Shown here: positions 7,010 to 15,397 of the stretch, piece by piece
Layout of the letters: each line of letters starts with the position of its first letter
Numbering within the stretch: position 1 is the stretch's first letter
Origin: Anaerolineae bacterium
GTDB taxonomy: Bacteria > Chloroflexota > Anaerolineae > Aggregatilineales > Phototrophicaceae
Length of the DNA stretch: 48,956 bases
Direction: 5' to 3'
NCBI GenBank assembly: GCA_016789005.1
Contig: JAEURA010000019.1
Coordinates: 1-48,956, forward strand
Translations under genes and position numbers: made by a program
Notes under the pieces: model-generated
Database searches by the model: none
What the model was told of the DNA's origin: nothing
What the model saw: the letters and a program-made list of their open reading frames with translations, nothing else

Positions 7010-9550
7010 ATGATTCCATACTGGATTGCCGATACACTCAGCGGACTGCCCATCTACCTCCTGGTCGTGGCGGGCGTCGGCATCCCCTGGGCGTTTGCGC
7101 TGCTGCCGCGCGCTGAACGGGGCGACCTGCCGACGCTGCTGGCTGCGGCGCTGGCGGCGGGCGGCGGGCTGATCACCGCCTGGATGTTCATCCTGGGCAC
7201 GGTGGGCGAGATCGTCGGTGAGCCGCTGCTGCGGGCGGAAGGGATCGCGATCGGTCTGGCGGTGCTGGGGCTGGGCGGCGCGCTGCTGGCATGGCGCGGG
7301 CGGTGGACCTTCATTGCGCATTCGAGGGCGACCCAGCGGCGGGCGACCCAGCGGGTCGCCCCTACAGGTGAACGGCTGGCGTTCGACGAGCGCTGGCTGA
7401 TCCTGCTGATCGCCCTGGCGGTGCTGGTCGCTCTGGTCGTCATCATGTACTGGCCCTTCACTGCTTACGATGCGCTCTGGGTCTATGGCTACGAAGCGCG
7501 CGTCTATGCCCTGACCGGTCGACTCCCGAACAGCATCGACTACTACCCGCAGTTCCTGCCGCTCCTGTACACCCTGGGACAGATCAACGGGGTCAGCGAT
7601 CACGCCGCGCGCGCGGTTGTGCCGCTGCTGCACGTCGGCGCGATCCTCGCCGCTTACGTCCTCGGCAGGCTAGTCGATTCCCGGCGCACGGGAGTGTATC
7701 TGGCGGCGCTGTGGACGTTGTATCCGCACGTTGGCGAATGGTCGCGCGCTGGGGACCTGGAAATCCCGCTGACCTTCAGCTTCACCCTGGCGGCGGCATT
7801 CTTCCTGAAAGCCTGGTTCGACGCCGGCAGCCCGGCAACAAGCCGGCGGGATCGCCTCCGCCATGCGGCGCTGAGCGGCGCGGCATTCGGCGTCGCCCTG
7901 TGGACCAAACCGACCGCCGGCGCGTTCGCCCTGGGCGTGGCGCTGATGACCGGGCTGGAGGCTATGCGCGCGGTGGGGCAGGGGCATCGGCGTTTGACAG
8001 CGATCCTGGCGGCGCTGCGCCCGCGCCTGGAGATCGCCGCGATCACGGCGCTGACCTGCGCGCCGCTCGGAGGTATCTGGTACGTGCGCAACCTCCTGCT
8101 GGGGCACAACGCGGTGGATTTTCCACCGGGGTACTGGCAGACCGTCGCCGAGCGCGGGGGCGATGATCTCGGTTTTCCGCTGCTGGCGATCCTGGTCTGT
8201 ACCGTCAGCCTGTGGGTGCGCTTTGGCGACTCGCGCCGCGCCGGGGCGCTGGTCGGTCTGGGGCTTCTTGGAGCGGCTGCCGCCCGATCCATCCTGGTCC
8301 CCGATCTGAGCCTGGAAGAACGCCGTCTGACGCTGGCTGAACTCACGATGCTGGCGGCAGGCGGCGCGCTGCTCTTCAAGACGCTGATCATCGACTTCCT
8401 CAATCGAACCGACGCCGGGCGTGCGCTTCTGCCGCTGGCGGCGCGCCTGGGCTGGGCGGCAGCGCTGGCTGCGCCCTACTTCATCGTGTGGTTCCTAGCC
8501 TACAGCTATCACTACCGGCTCTCGTTCGCCGTCATCCCGCTGCTGCTGCTGCCGGTGGCGGTCGTGCTGGGACGCGGCATCGGCGCTGTCGCGCCGCGCC
8601 ATCGACTGCTGAAGCCGGCGCTTCTGTTCGCCTTAGGGGCGGCGGCGCTGCCGGGGATCGTCAGCCCGGTTGCCGACAAGTTCAGCGGAAGCGCATACCT
8701 CTTCAGTGACATCATGCCTGACGACGACGCGCGCTATCGCAGCGGCAACGCGGCGCTGATGACGGTGGTCGACGGGCTGCGAGTGTGGAAAGAGGAAAAT
8801 CCCGGTGAACGCCTTACCGTGAGCGCGCCGGGCGTGGACAATCTTCCTTTTTTCTTCCCGCTGGACGACATCCGGGTGGAGGATGCGCCGACGCGCCTGG
8901 CGGCGCTGGAAGATGCGGTGTACTTCGTCTATGGGCTGTCGGAGACGCGCGGGGAATATGAGTCTGTCGCGTTCTTTGAAAACCAGGTGATCAATGCCCT
9001 GGGGCGTCAGGATATCGTACGGCGCGCGTGGGGGCATGACGACGGCATCTTCAAGTATGATGTCTACGAGCTTCACCTGAATCGGCGATGGCGTGCGCCA
9101 GAACCGATGGGCGCAGCATCCGACGAAGTCATCTTCGGCGGTTTCGCGGGCTACCTGGGCTATGATCTGGGCGGGTTGGAACTTTGGACGGGGCGGCGGG
9201 TGATCATGCACCTGTACTTCGAGACTCTCGCGACACCCTCGGCGGATTATTCGATCTACGTCCATCTGCGCCGGGCGGATGGCAGCCTGATCGCTGCCTG
9301 GGACAATCCCGCAGCGCGCACCGAAACCGGGTACTACTCGACGCTGCTGTGGGAACCGGGAGAGTACATTACGGAAGAGCGAGTCATTGCGCTGCCTGAC
9401 GGAGCCGCCTCGCTCGGCGAAGGCTATCGCCTGGTGATCGGCTTCTACGATTCGGCGAACAACCGCCTTCCGGTGATCGTGAACGGGACCGCAGCCGGCG
9501 ACGGCTACGAGATTGACAACCGCATCGCCATCGTGCCGCCGCGCGACTGA
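7010..9550 (+). CDS. Multi-spanning membrane glycosyltransferase (GT-C/ArnT-like) with C-terminal beta domain
   Basis: The product is 846 aa. AGAAGGAGG precedes the ATG. The first ~570 residues contain many hydrophobic segments (about 12). An extracytoplasmic loop after the third or fourth segment holds YDALWVYGYEARVYALTG, the position of the catalytic Asp/Glu in GT-C enzymes using polyprenyl-phosphate sugars. SRAGDLEIPLTFSF and the following helices fit the same fold. The last ~270 residues are soluble and beta-rich (SIYVHLRRADGSLIAAWDNP), a carbohydrate-binding-like sandwich. The role is probably transfer of a lipid-linked sugar to a cell-surface acceptor (inference). Residues about 106-119 are encoded by a hairpin repeat that keeps the frame and adds RATQRRATQRVAPT. 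An insertion sequence begins 24 bp past the stop. Confidence 0.72.
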   Translation: MIPYWIADTLSGLPIYLLVVAGVGIPWAFALLPRAERGDLPTLLAAALAAGGGLITAWMFILGTVGEIVGEPLLRAEGIAIGLAVLGLGGALLAWRGRWTFIAHSRATQRRATQRVAPTGERLAFDERWLILLIALAVLVALVVIMYWPFTAYDALWVYGYEARVYALTGRLPNSIDYYPQFLPLLYTLGQINGVSDHAARAVVPLLHVGAILAAYVLGRLVDSRRTGVYLAALWTLYPHVGEWSRAGDLEIPLTFSFTLAAAFFLKAWFDAGSPATSRRDRLRHAALSGAAFGVALWTKPTAGAFALGVALMTGLEAMRAVGQGHRRLTAILAALRPRLEIAAITALTCAPLGGIWYVRNLLLGHNAVDFPPGYWQTVAERGGDDLGFPLLAILVCTVSLWVRFGDSRRAGALVGLGLLGAAAARSILVPDLSLEERRLTLAELTMLAAGGALLFKTLIIDFLNRTDAGRALLPLAARLGWAAALAAPYFIVWFLAYSYHYRLSFAVIPLLLLPVAVVLGRGIGAVAPRHRLLKPALLFALGAAALPGIVSPVADKFSGSAYLFSDIMPDDDARYRSGNAALMTVVDGLRVWKEENPGERLTVSAPGVDNLPFFFPLDDIRVEDAPTRLAALEDAVYFVYGLSETRGEYESVAFFENQVINALGRQDIVRRAWGHDDGIFKYDVYELHLNRRWRAPEPMGAASDEVIFGGFAGYLGYDLGGLELWTGRRVIMHLYFETLATPSADYSIYVHLRRADGSLIAAWDNPAARTETGYYSTLLWEPGEYITEERVIALPDGAASLGEGYRLVIGFYDSANNRLPVIVNGTAAGDGYEIDNRIAIVPPRD
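7341..7366 (+). repeat. REP-like hairpin repeat inside a coding sequence
   Basis: The arms GGGCGACCC (7341-7349) and GGGTCGCCC (7353-7361) are perfect 9-bp complements around AGC, followed by CTACA. An imperfect direct copy of the left part, GGGCGACCCAGCGG, sits just before it at 7326-7339. The unit matches the hairpins at 28517 and 40689 in arm length, tight loop and CTA tail. It is in frame within the glycosyltransferase gene. Confidence 0.75.
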
Positions 9551-9564
9551 ACCCGGAGAAGGCT

Positions 9565-9573
9565 TGATCACGG
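9565..9573. repeat. Target-site duplication (left) of the ISKra4-like element
   Basis: TGATCACGG flanks the element here and is repeated exactly at 10942-10950. The 9-bp length fits ISKra4-type elements. Confidence 0.9.
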
Positions 9574-10941
9574 GGGTGTATTTGGAAATGGGGGCAGAAA
9601 GGATAAAGTTGTAGACAAGGGGAAAGGGGGAAGCGATGGCGACAGAACGGGAGCAGTTGAAGTCAAAGATCATGGGGCAGGTGGAGGTGCTGGTGGAACA
9701 AGCGTTGGCACAAGGGGAAAAACGGCTGACGCTGAGCCAGATTGAGGACCTAGCCCTGGCTGCGCGCAGCGCGATGGCGCAAGAACTGACGCAAGGGTTG
9801 CTGGAACAGCAAAGCAGCAGCAGAGCGCCAGAACTGCCGGTCTGCGCGACATGCGGACGACGGATGCATCCGAAAGGGAAGAAGCAGCGCTACTTACGGA
9901 CACGGAGCGGAGACGTACAAGTGCAACGCCCCTACTTCTACTGCGCGAACTGCCGCAGCGGACATTTTCCCCCTCGATGAACAGTTGGAACTGAATTATG
10001 ACAGTTTGAGTCCGTTACTGGCACGCGAGGCGGTCTGGTTAAGCAGCTTACTGCCATACCAGCAAGCCGAAGCAGTGCTGGCGCGGATTGGCGGCTACAC
10101 GCTTCCCGCCACGACCTTGTGGGAACAGACCCAACGGGTGGGACAAAGGTGGCTGACGCAGCAGGAGAAACGGTCGGTCAGCGTGGAACGAACCCGTTGG
10201 GAGACGGAAGGCTACCAAGCCCGGGAGCGCAAAAGCGTCAGTATGGATGGTGGGATGGTGCAGGTGCGCCAGGAAGGCTGGAAAGAGTTGAAGGTGGGAG
10301 TGGTGGGGCGCTGCTTGCCGCCTTGGGAAGTAGGCGAAGGGGACAGCGTCCGCAGCTACGACCTGCACTACACCGCGCAGTTAGGCGGTGTAGACACTTT
10401 TGCCACGACCCTGTGGCAGCTCGCCGTCCAGCAAGGGGTGCCTTATGCGGGGCAGGTGGTGGTCACCGCCGACGGCGCGGCTTGGATTTGGCGTTTAGCG
10501 GCGGATTTGTTCCCGTGCAGTACCCAAATTGTCGATTGGTATCATGCCAGCCAACAACTGACGGCTTTGGCGCAAGCGCGCTTCCCCGATGCGCCGCAGC
10601 AGGCTCAGCACTGGGCTGAAACCTTGAAGTGTCATTTGTGGCAGGGCGAATGCTGGCAAGTGATTGCTCAAGCCCGCGCTGCCGGTTTGCCCGCCGCTTA
10701 TTTTGAGGAACACCAACGGCGCATGGATTATCCCACCTTTCGCGCACAGGGCTATCCGATTGGTTCTGGAACGACCGAAAGTGGCGTCAAGCAGTACAAA
10801 CAGCGCTTCTGCGGTCCCGGCATGCGCTGGTCTCGTCCCGGAGTAAATCGCATGGTCGTGTTACGTTCGGCTGTCATGGAGGGGGCTTTTGACCAGCGTT
10901 GGGCAGCTGCTTAACTTCTGCCCCCATTTCCGAATACACCC
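9574..10941 (+). mobile_element. Complete ISKra4-family-like insertion sequence (1368 bp)
   Basis: The element has 26-bp terminal inverted repeats: left 9574-9599, starting GGGTGTATTTGG; right 10916-10941, whose complement starts GGGTGTATTCGG. They differ at one position. An exact 9-bp duplication, TGATCACGG, flanks it. It carries a single transposase gene in two overlapping frames and no passenger gene. Near-perfect ends and an exact duplication indicate a recent insertion. It landed between the glycosyltransferase gene and the GAF gene, where it may separate the latter from its promoter. Confidence 0.93.
9636..10914 (+). CDS. ISKra4-family-like transposase, two frames (likely frameshifted)
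   Basis: The first frame runs 9636-9980 (114 aa; start ATG after GGGGGAAG). It ends with a zinc-ribbon-like region: VCATCGRRM and YFYCANCRSGHFPP. The second frame continues to 10914. Reading directly across, the expected junction GHFPLDEQLELNYDSLSP requires one extra base to be skipped at TTTTCCCCC (9965-9973), a +1 (or -2) shift. The TTG at 9985 that opens the second frame is therefore not a real start. The second part holds the DDE-type residues: SMDGG, VTADGA with QIVDWYHA, and IGSGTTESGVKQYKQRF. The shift may be programmed, or one C may have been gained in the run of five, inactivating the gene. All catalytic motifs are otherwise intact. Confidence 0.88.
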
Positions 10942-10950
10942 TGATCACGG
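10942..10950. repeat. Target-site duplication (right) of the ISKra4-like element
   Basis: This is an exact copy of the TGATCACGG at 9565-9573. Confidence 0.9.
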
Positions 10951-11023
10951 GAAAATGTAGCATTATCGCGCCTGAGGCATTACACTTGGTAGTGCTCATG
11001 AGATGCAGAAGGCTGGTCTGCCG

Positions 11024-11899
11024 ATGACGGATTCATCTCCCATTGAATTGGTTACACAGGCGCTCGATACCACTATCAACGAGACGCGCCAGTTAGAGGC
11101 TTTGACAGAACGGCTCACGCAGGTCCTGACCCAGAACGGGTTTCAGATCGCCGTCGATATTCCCGGCGTCATGCGCCGTATGACGGATCGCCTCGAAGAT
11201 ACCGACAAGCAGCTCAAGCGCGTCGGCACGCAGATGGAGAATCTGGAAGAGCTGCTGCGCACGTTTTCCCTGATCACCGGGTCGCTGGAACTGGACGAGG
11301 TGCTGGAAGACGTGATGGACACGGTGATCCGCATCACCGGAGCGGAACGCGCCTACCTGCTGCTGCAAGACAAAAAGACCAACGTTCTGGAGATTTCTGT
11401 CGCCCGCAACTGGGATCAGAAGAACATCAACGACGACGAGGCGGTGTTCAGCCGCAGTGTGGTCAACCAGGCGATGGAGAGCAAACAGGCGATCATAACG
11501 TCCAACGCGCAGTCGGATAGCGTCCTTCAGAACGCCAAGAGCGTGATGGCGCATAATCTGCGGTCGATTTTGTGCGTGCCGCTGGCGCTTTCCGGGCAGC
11601 CGATCGGCGTGCTGTATGCCGATAACCGCATCACCAACGATGTGTTCCGCCACGAGGCGATCCCGCTGCTCACGGCGTTTGGGACGCAGGCGGCGATTGC
11701 CATCGACAATGCCCAGCGTTATGCTCAGGTCAAGCGCGACCTGGAAGAAGCCCGGTTGGCGATTCAGGCGCTGCAGATCGAGATCGACCGCCGCCGCGTC
11801 GATGAAGAGGTGAGCCAGGTCACCGAATCCGATTTCTTCCAGCGCTTGACGGTGCAGGCGCGCGAGATGCGTGACCGCAGCCAGAAGCGAAGCGAATAA
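11024..11899 (+). CDS. GAF-domain signalling protein
   Basis: The product is 291 aa from the ATG at 11024. An ATG 21 bp upstream (11003) is an alternative; neither has a strong ribosome site. An N-terminal helical, coiled-coil-like part covers residues 1-85. A GAF domain follows (about 85-245), with LITGSLELDEVLEDVMDTVI, GAERAYLLLQD, LCVPLALSGQPIGVLYADN and FGTQAAIAIDNAQRY. A charged coiled-coil tail ends the protein. GAF domains bind small ligands or cofactors, or mediate dimerisation. There is no kinase, cyclase or EAL/GGDEF output domain, so it probably acts as an adaptor (inference). rbsD follows after 19 bp. The insertion sequence lies immediately upstream. Confidence 0.82.
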   Translation: MTDSSPIELVTQALDTTINETRQLEALTERLTQVLTQNGFQIAVDIPGVMRRMTDRLEDTDKQLKRVGTQMENLEELLRTFSLITGSLELDEVLEDVMDTVIRITGAERAYLLLQDKKTNVLEISVARNWDQKNINDDEAVFSRSVVNQAMESKQAIITSNAQSDSVLQNAKSVMAHNLRSILCVPLALSGQPIGVLYADNRITNDVFRHEAIPLLTAFGTQAAIAIDNAQRYAQVKRDLEEARLAIQALQIEIDRRRVDEEVSQVTESDFFQRLTVQAREMRDRSQKRSE

Positions 11900-11918
11900 T
11901 GATTAAGGACGTGCGCCC

Positions 11919-12314
11919 ATGAAAAAGACTCCTTTGCTGAACCATCCTCTCTCCAGTGTGATCGCCTCGATGGGGCATACCGACATGCTGGTGATCGCCG
12001 ATGCCGGGCTGCCGATTCCGCCGGATGTAGAGCGCATCGATCTGGCGGTCGTCGCCGGCATGCCGCCGCTCATCGATGTGGTCAAGGCGATCATGGGCGA
12101 GCTGCAGGTCGAGCGGGCTATCGTCGCCAGCGAGATGCGCGAGCGCAGCCAGTCCATGCGCGAGGCGCTTTCCGACGTGCTGGTGCATGTGCCGATGAGC
12201 GATGTGCCTCACGACGAGTTCAAGCGGCTGACGCGATCTGCCAGGGCAGTCGTGCGCACCGGCGAATGCACGCCGTATGCCAACGTCATCCTGGTCGCGG
12301 GCGTCGTTTTCTAG
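11919..12314 (+). CDS. rbsD: D-ribose pyranase RbsD
   Basis: The product is 131 aa, the usual length. The N-terminal signature LSSVIASMGHTDMLVIADAG includes the conserved catalytic His20. The C-terminus has RTGECTPYANVILVAGVVF, typical of the RbsD/FucU family. The enzyme interconverts beta-pyranose and beta-furanose forms of D-ribose so that ribokinase can phosphorylate the furanose. AAGGA stands about 9 nt before the ATG. Unusually, it is not beside rbsK or a ribose transporter but follows a GAF protein gene; a ribokinase gene is 32 kb away at 44492. The fucose mutarotase FucU is a close relative, but the LSSVIASMGHTD and RTGECTPYAN patterns favour RbsD. Confidence 0.9.
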   Translation: MKKTPLLNHPLSSVIASMGHTDMLVIADAGLPIPPDVERIDLAVVAGMPPLIDVVKAIMGELQVERAIVASEMRERSQSMREALSDVLVHVPMSDVPHDEFKRLTRSARAVVRTGECTPYANVILVAGVVF

Positions 12315-12335
12315 TCCGCCGTCACCCAGAGCCGG

Positions 12336-13424
12336 TCAGGGCAGCCCCCAACGGCGCGCCGCCACCTCGACGATGGCGTTGACCAACCGTTCATAGCTCC
12401 AGCCATCGGCTTCCGCCTGAAGGCAGAGGTCGCTGAATCCGGGGCTGAGTCCCGGCAGCGTGTTGATCTCCAGCACGTAGGGTTTGTCCCCATCTTCTGC
12501 GTCGAGTCGAAAATCGACGCGGGAAACATCCGCGCACCCCAGTACCTGAAAGACCCCTGCCGCCAGCCAGCGCAGATGATGCGCTTCCGCTTCCGCCAGC
12601 ACCGCTGGACACACATAGCGGTACAGGTCTGTCAGTTCCTTCTTGACCCGGCTGGTATAGACATCGCCTTCGGTCTCAGCGGTCAGATGGGTGTCCATCT
12701 CCAGAATGGGAAAGAAATGGATCGACTCTGGCAGCGTCTCGCCGATGTCGGCGGGATCGAGCCGGCGCGGCGCGGTCGGGGCGAAATTGCCGACCATGCC
12801 GACGGTGACCTCGCGCCCTCGGACGTAGCGTTCGACCAGGATGGGCTGGTTGTAGCGGGCGATCTGCGCCGCGATCTGTTCCCGCAGCGCCGATTCGGTC
12901 TCAACGATGCTCTCAACTGTGACGCCCATGCTCGTGCCTTCGCGGCTGGGTTTGACGAACAGCGGGAAGCGCAGCGTCCCGTCCGGGTAGATCAGGTCTT
13001 CATCGATCACTTCATCGGCGCGCTCAAAGACCTGAAATTCCGGCGTCGGCAGGTCATGGTAGGCGAGGATGCGCTTGGTCATCGGCTTGTCGAGCGCCAG
13101 CGCCTGAGTCAGGACGCGGCTGCCGGTGTAGGGCAGGCGCAGCATCTCCAGGATTGCGGGAATCTGCGCCTCGCGCCCGTCGCCGAAGTGACTTTCGGCG
13201 ATGTTGAAGCACAGATCCGGCTGGAAGACAGCGAGCTTTTCTATTAGAGAGTGGGGTGGGGTGATCTGCGCCTCGAAGAAGGCGGCGTCGTGTCCGCCGC
13301 TGATCAGGGCATTCACGACGCCGTTGACAGATTTTTCGCTGTCGAGATCATCCCATTGGTCGGGTGCGATTCCGTCCCAGGTCGGCGCGTTGGCTTTGAG
13401 GTTGGCAAGGACGGCAATGCGCAT
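12336..13424 (-). CDS. D-alanine-D-alanine ligase-like ATP-grasp enzyme
   Basis: The product is 362 aa. ATP-grasp motifs are in the expected order: HFGDGREAQIPAILEMLRLP and PYTGS early (substrate loop), FPLFVKPSREGTSMGV (ATP lysine and glycine-rich loop), ILVERYVRGREVTVGM, then VLEINTLPGLSPGFSD with the metal-binding Glu and Asn. These match Ddl enzymes, which join two D-alanines for peptidoglycan. The N-terminal part is divergent, and the insertion around ETLPESIHFFPILEMDTH is unlike standard Ddl. A role as a related amino-acid or peptide ligase is therefore equally possible. The gene lies 59 bp downstream of the two ABC exporter genes on the same strand and could be cotranscribed. It is convergent with rbsD, 21 bp away. 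Confidence 0.78.
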   Translation of the reverse strand: MRIAVLANLKANAPTWDGIAPDQWDDLDSEKSVNGVVNALISGGHDAAFFEAQITPPHSLIEKLAVFQPDLCFNIAESHFGDGREAQIPAILEMLRLPYTGSRVLTQALALDKPMTKRILAYHDLPTPEFQVFERADEVIDEDLIYPDGTLRFPLFVKPSREGTSMGVTVESIVETESALREQIAAQIARYNQPILVERYVRGREVTVGMVGNFAPTAPRRLDPADIGETLPESIHFFPILEMDTHLTAETEGDVYTSRVKKELTDLYRYVCPAVLAEAEAHHLRWLAAGVFQVLGCADVSRVDFRLDAEDGDKPYVLEINTLPGLSPGFSDLCLQAEADGWSYERLVNAIVEVAARRWGLP

Positions 13425-13483
13425 CGGGTTATCCAGTCCAGCGAAAGTCGGGAATGGACCCAGTATAGCGCTTTTTCATCCGC

Positions 13484-15397
13484 CTACTGAGGCGCAGATT
13501 CCGGTTCTTCCTCGTGTCGGTACTGGCTCATGTACAGGTCGTAGTACGCGCCACGCTGTTCGATCAGCGACCGGTGCGTGCCGCGCTCGATGATCTGTCC
13601 GTCTTTCAGCATCATCACCACGTCGGCATTGCGAATCGTACTCAGGCGGTGGGCGATGACGAACGCCGTGCGCCCCGGAAGGATGCGCTCGAAAGCGCCC
13701 TGGATGAGTCGTTCGGTGCGGGTGTCGATGCTGCTGGTCGCCTCGTCCAGGATGAGGATGCGGGGGTCCTTGAGCACGACGCGGGCGATGCTGATCAGCT
13801 GGCGCTGCCCCTGGCTGAGACCCGCCCCGCGTTCGCCCAGGACCGTGTTATACCCCTCTGGCAGGCGCTCGATGAAGGCGTCGGCATTGACCAGCTTTGC
13901 CGCTGCGATCACTTCGGCGTCACTGGCGTCCATCTTACCGTAGCGAATGTTGTTGAGCACCGTGTCGCTGAACAGGAAGGTGTCCTGAAGGACGATGCCG
14001 ATCTGCTGGCGCAGGCTTTCCATGGTGACATCTCGCACGTCCTGACCATCGATGCGCACCGCGCCGCCGCTCACGTCGTAGAAGCGCGGGATCAGGTTGA
14101 TGATGGTGGTCTTGCCTGCGCCGGTGGGTCCGACGATGGCGACGGTCTGACCGGGTTCCGCCACAAAGCCCACGCCGCGCAGCACCGGCTCATCCGCTTT
14201 ATAGCCTGCCTCGACGTTAGCGAATTCGACGCGCCCGACGATCTGCGGCATGGTCCTGGCGTTCGGCTTATCCTGAATCTCGATGGCTTCATCGAGCAGC
14301 CCGAAGATGCGCTCGCCGCCGGCGATGGCGCTCTGAATGTTGGTCCACAGCACGGCGATCTGGGTGATCGGCTGGTTGAAGCGCTGCACGTATTGGACGA
14401 AGGTGAAGACCGTACCCAGCGTGATGCCGGTGATACCCAGGACCGGTTGATCGCCCAGGATCGACAAGCCGCCGACGATGACCACCACACCGAGCGCCAC
14501 ATAGCCGAGCGCTTCCAGCACCGGGTTGAGCGCCGCCGTGAAGGCGGCAGCCTGCACGTTGGCGGCGCGGTTTGCCTGATTCACCCGGCGGAATTCCTCA
14601 ATGGTCTCTTCTTCGCGGTTGAACGCCTGGACTTCGCGCGCGCCGGCGATGCTTTCCTGAAGCTCGGCGTTGACGCTGCCCATCTGCCGGCGTGAACGGC
14701 GGAACGCCCGCCGCGCCTGTCCGCTGATCCAGACGGTAGCGATGAACATGACCGGCACAACCGCCAGCGAGATGAGCGAGTAGGGGACGTTGGCGGTGAA
14801 CATCTTGACCATCAGCCAGATCATCAGGAGCAGACCGCTGATCACCTGGAGCAGGGCGAAGCCGAAGGTCTGGGCGATGGTCTCCGTATCGCTGGTGATG
14901 CGGCTCATCAAATTGCCGACTTCGTTTTCCGAGTAGAAGCTGAGCGACAGCCGCTGAAGCTGCGTGAACAGCTCGTTGCGCATCTGCCGCAGGACGCGCT
15001 GCCCGCTGGAACTCATCGAATAGAACGCCAGCCCTGCCAGCACCGACCCGAAAAGGTAAAGACCGAGCAGCAGCACGGCGATCCTGCCCAAGCCGCCAAC
15101 CTTCATCTCGGTGGTGATGGCGTCCATCGTGCCGTTCTGCATGGCGGCACTGACGCTCGAATCGAACCAGCAGACCGACGCCGGCTGCGGGAAGAGGTAG
15201 CAATCGACCGCCTGACCGATATAGTCGGGCGAGACGACCTGCGTCCAGACCTGAATGACGATCAGCACCAGCGCCACGACAACGCCGACCCAGGTCCGGC
15301 GGAAGTAGCCCGCAAAGCGCGCCAGCGTCCCGCCGATGTTGCGGGCGCGGCTGCTCTCCTGCTCAAAGAGACGGCGACCGCCGTCAAGACCCATCAT
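13484..15397 (-). CDS. ABC exporter, fused permease/ATPase (subunit 2)
   Basis: The product is 637 aa. The N-terminal six-helix exporter domain (about 30-340) is followed by a nucleotide-binding domain with Walker A VGPTGAGKTTIINL, Q-loop IGIVLQDTF, signature LSQGQRQLISIAR, Walker B RILILDEATSSID (catalytic Glu present) and H-loop VIAHRLST. This is a type IV half-exporter (MsbA/BmrA-like). Its start overlaps the stop of the upstream partner by 4 bp (ATGA), showing translational coupling and a heterodimer. The substrate is unknown; multidrug, lipid or peptide export are possible. An unusually long extracytoplasmic loop with two Cys lies between the first two membrane segments. Confidence 0.92.
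   Translation of the reverse strand: MMGLDGGRRLFEQESSRARNIGGTLARFAGYFRRTWVGVVVALVLIVIQVWTQVVSPDYIGQAVDCYLFPQPASVCWFDSSVSAAMQNGTMDAITTEMKVGGLGRIAVLLLGLYLFGSVLAGLAFYSMSSSGQRVLRQMRNELFTQLQRLSLSFYSENEVGNLMSRITSDTETIAQTFGFALLQVISGLLLMIWLMVKMFTANVPYSLISLAVVPVMFIATVWISGQARRAFRRSRRQMGSVNAELQESIAGAREVQAFNREEETIEEFRRVNQANRAANVQAAAFTAALNPVLEALGYVALGVVVIVGGLSILGDQPVLGITGITLGTVFTFVQYVQRFNQPITQIAVLWTNIQSAIAGGERIFGLLDEAIEIQDKPNARTMPQIVGRVEFANVEAGYKADEPVLRGVGFVAEPGQTVAIVGPTGAGKTTIINLIPRFYDVSGGAVRIDGQDVRDVTMESLRQQIGIVLQDTFLFSDTVLNNIRYGKMDASDAEVIAAAKLVNADAFIERLPEGYNTVLGERGAGLSQGQRQLISIARVVLKDPRILILDEATSSIDTRTERLIQGAFERILPGRTAFVIAHRLSTIRNADVVMMLKDGQIIERGTHRSLIEQRGAYYDLYMSQYRHEEEPESAPQ

Noticed and set aside
7326..7366. 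Frameshift or assembly error in the glycosyltransferase gene
   Set aside because: The frame continues intact through the repeat and both flanks fit the membrane-protein pattern.
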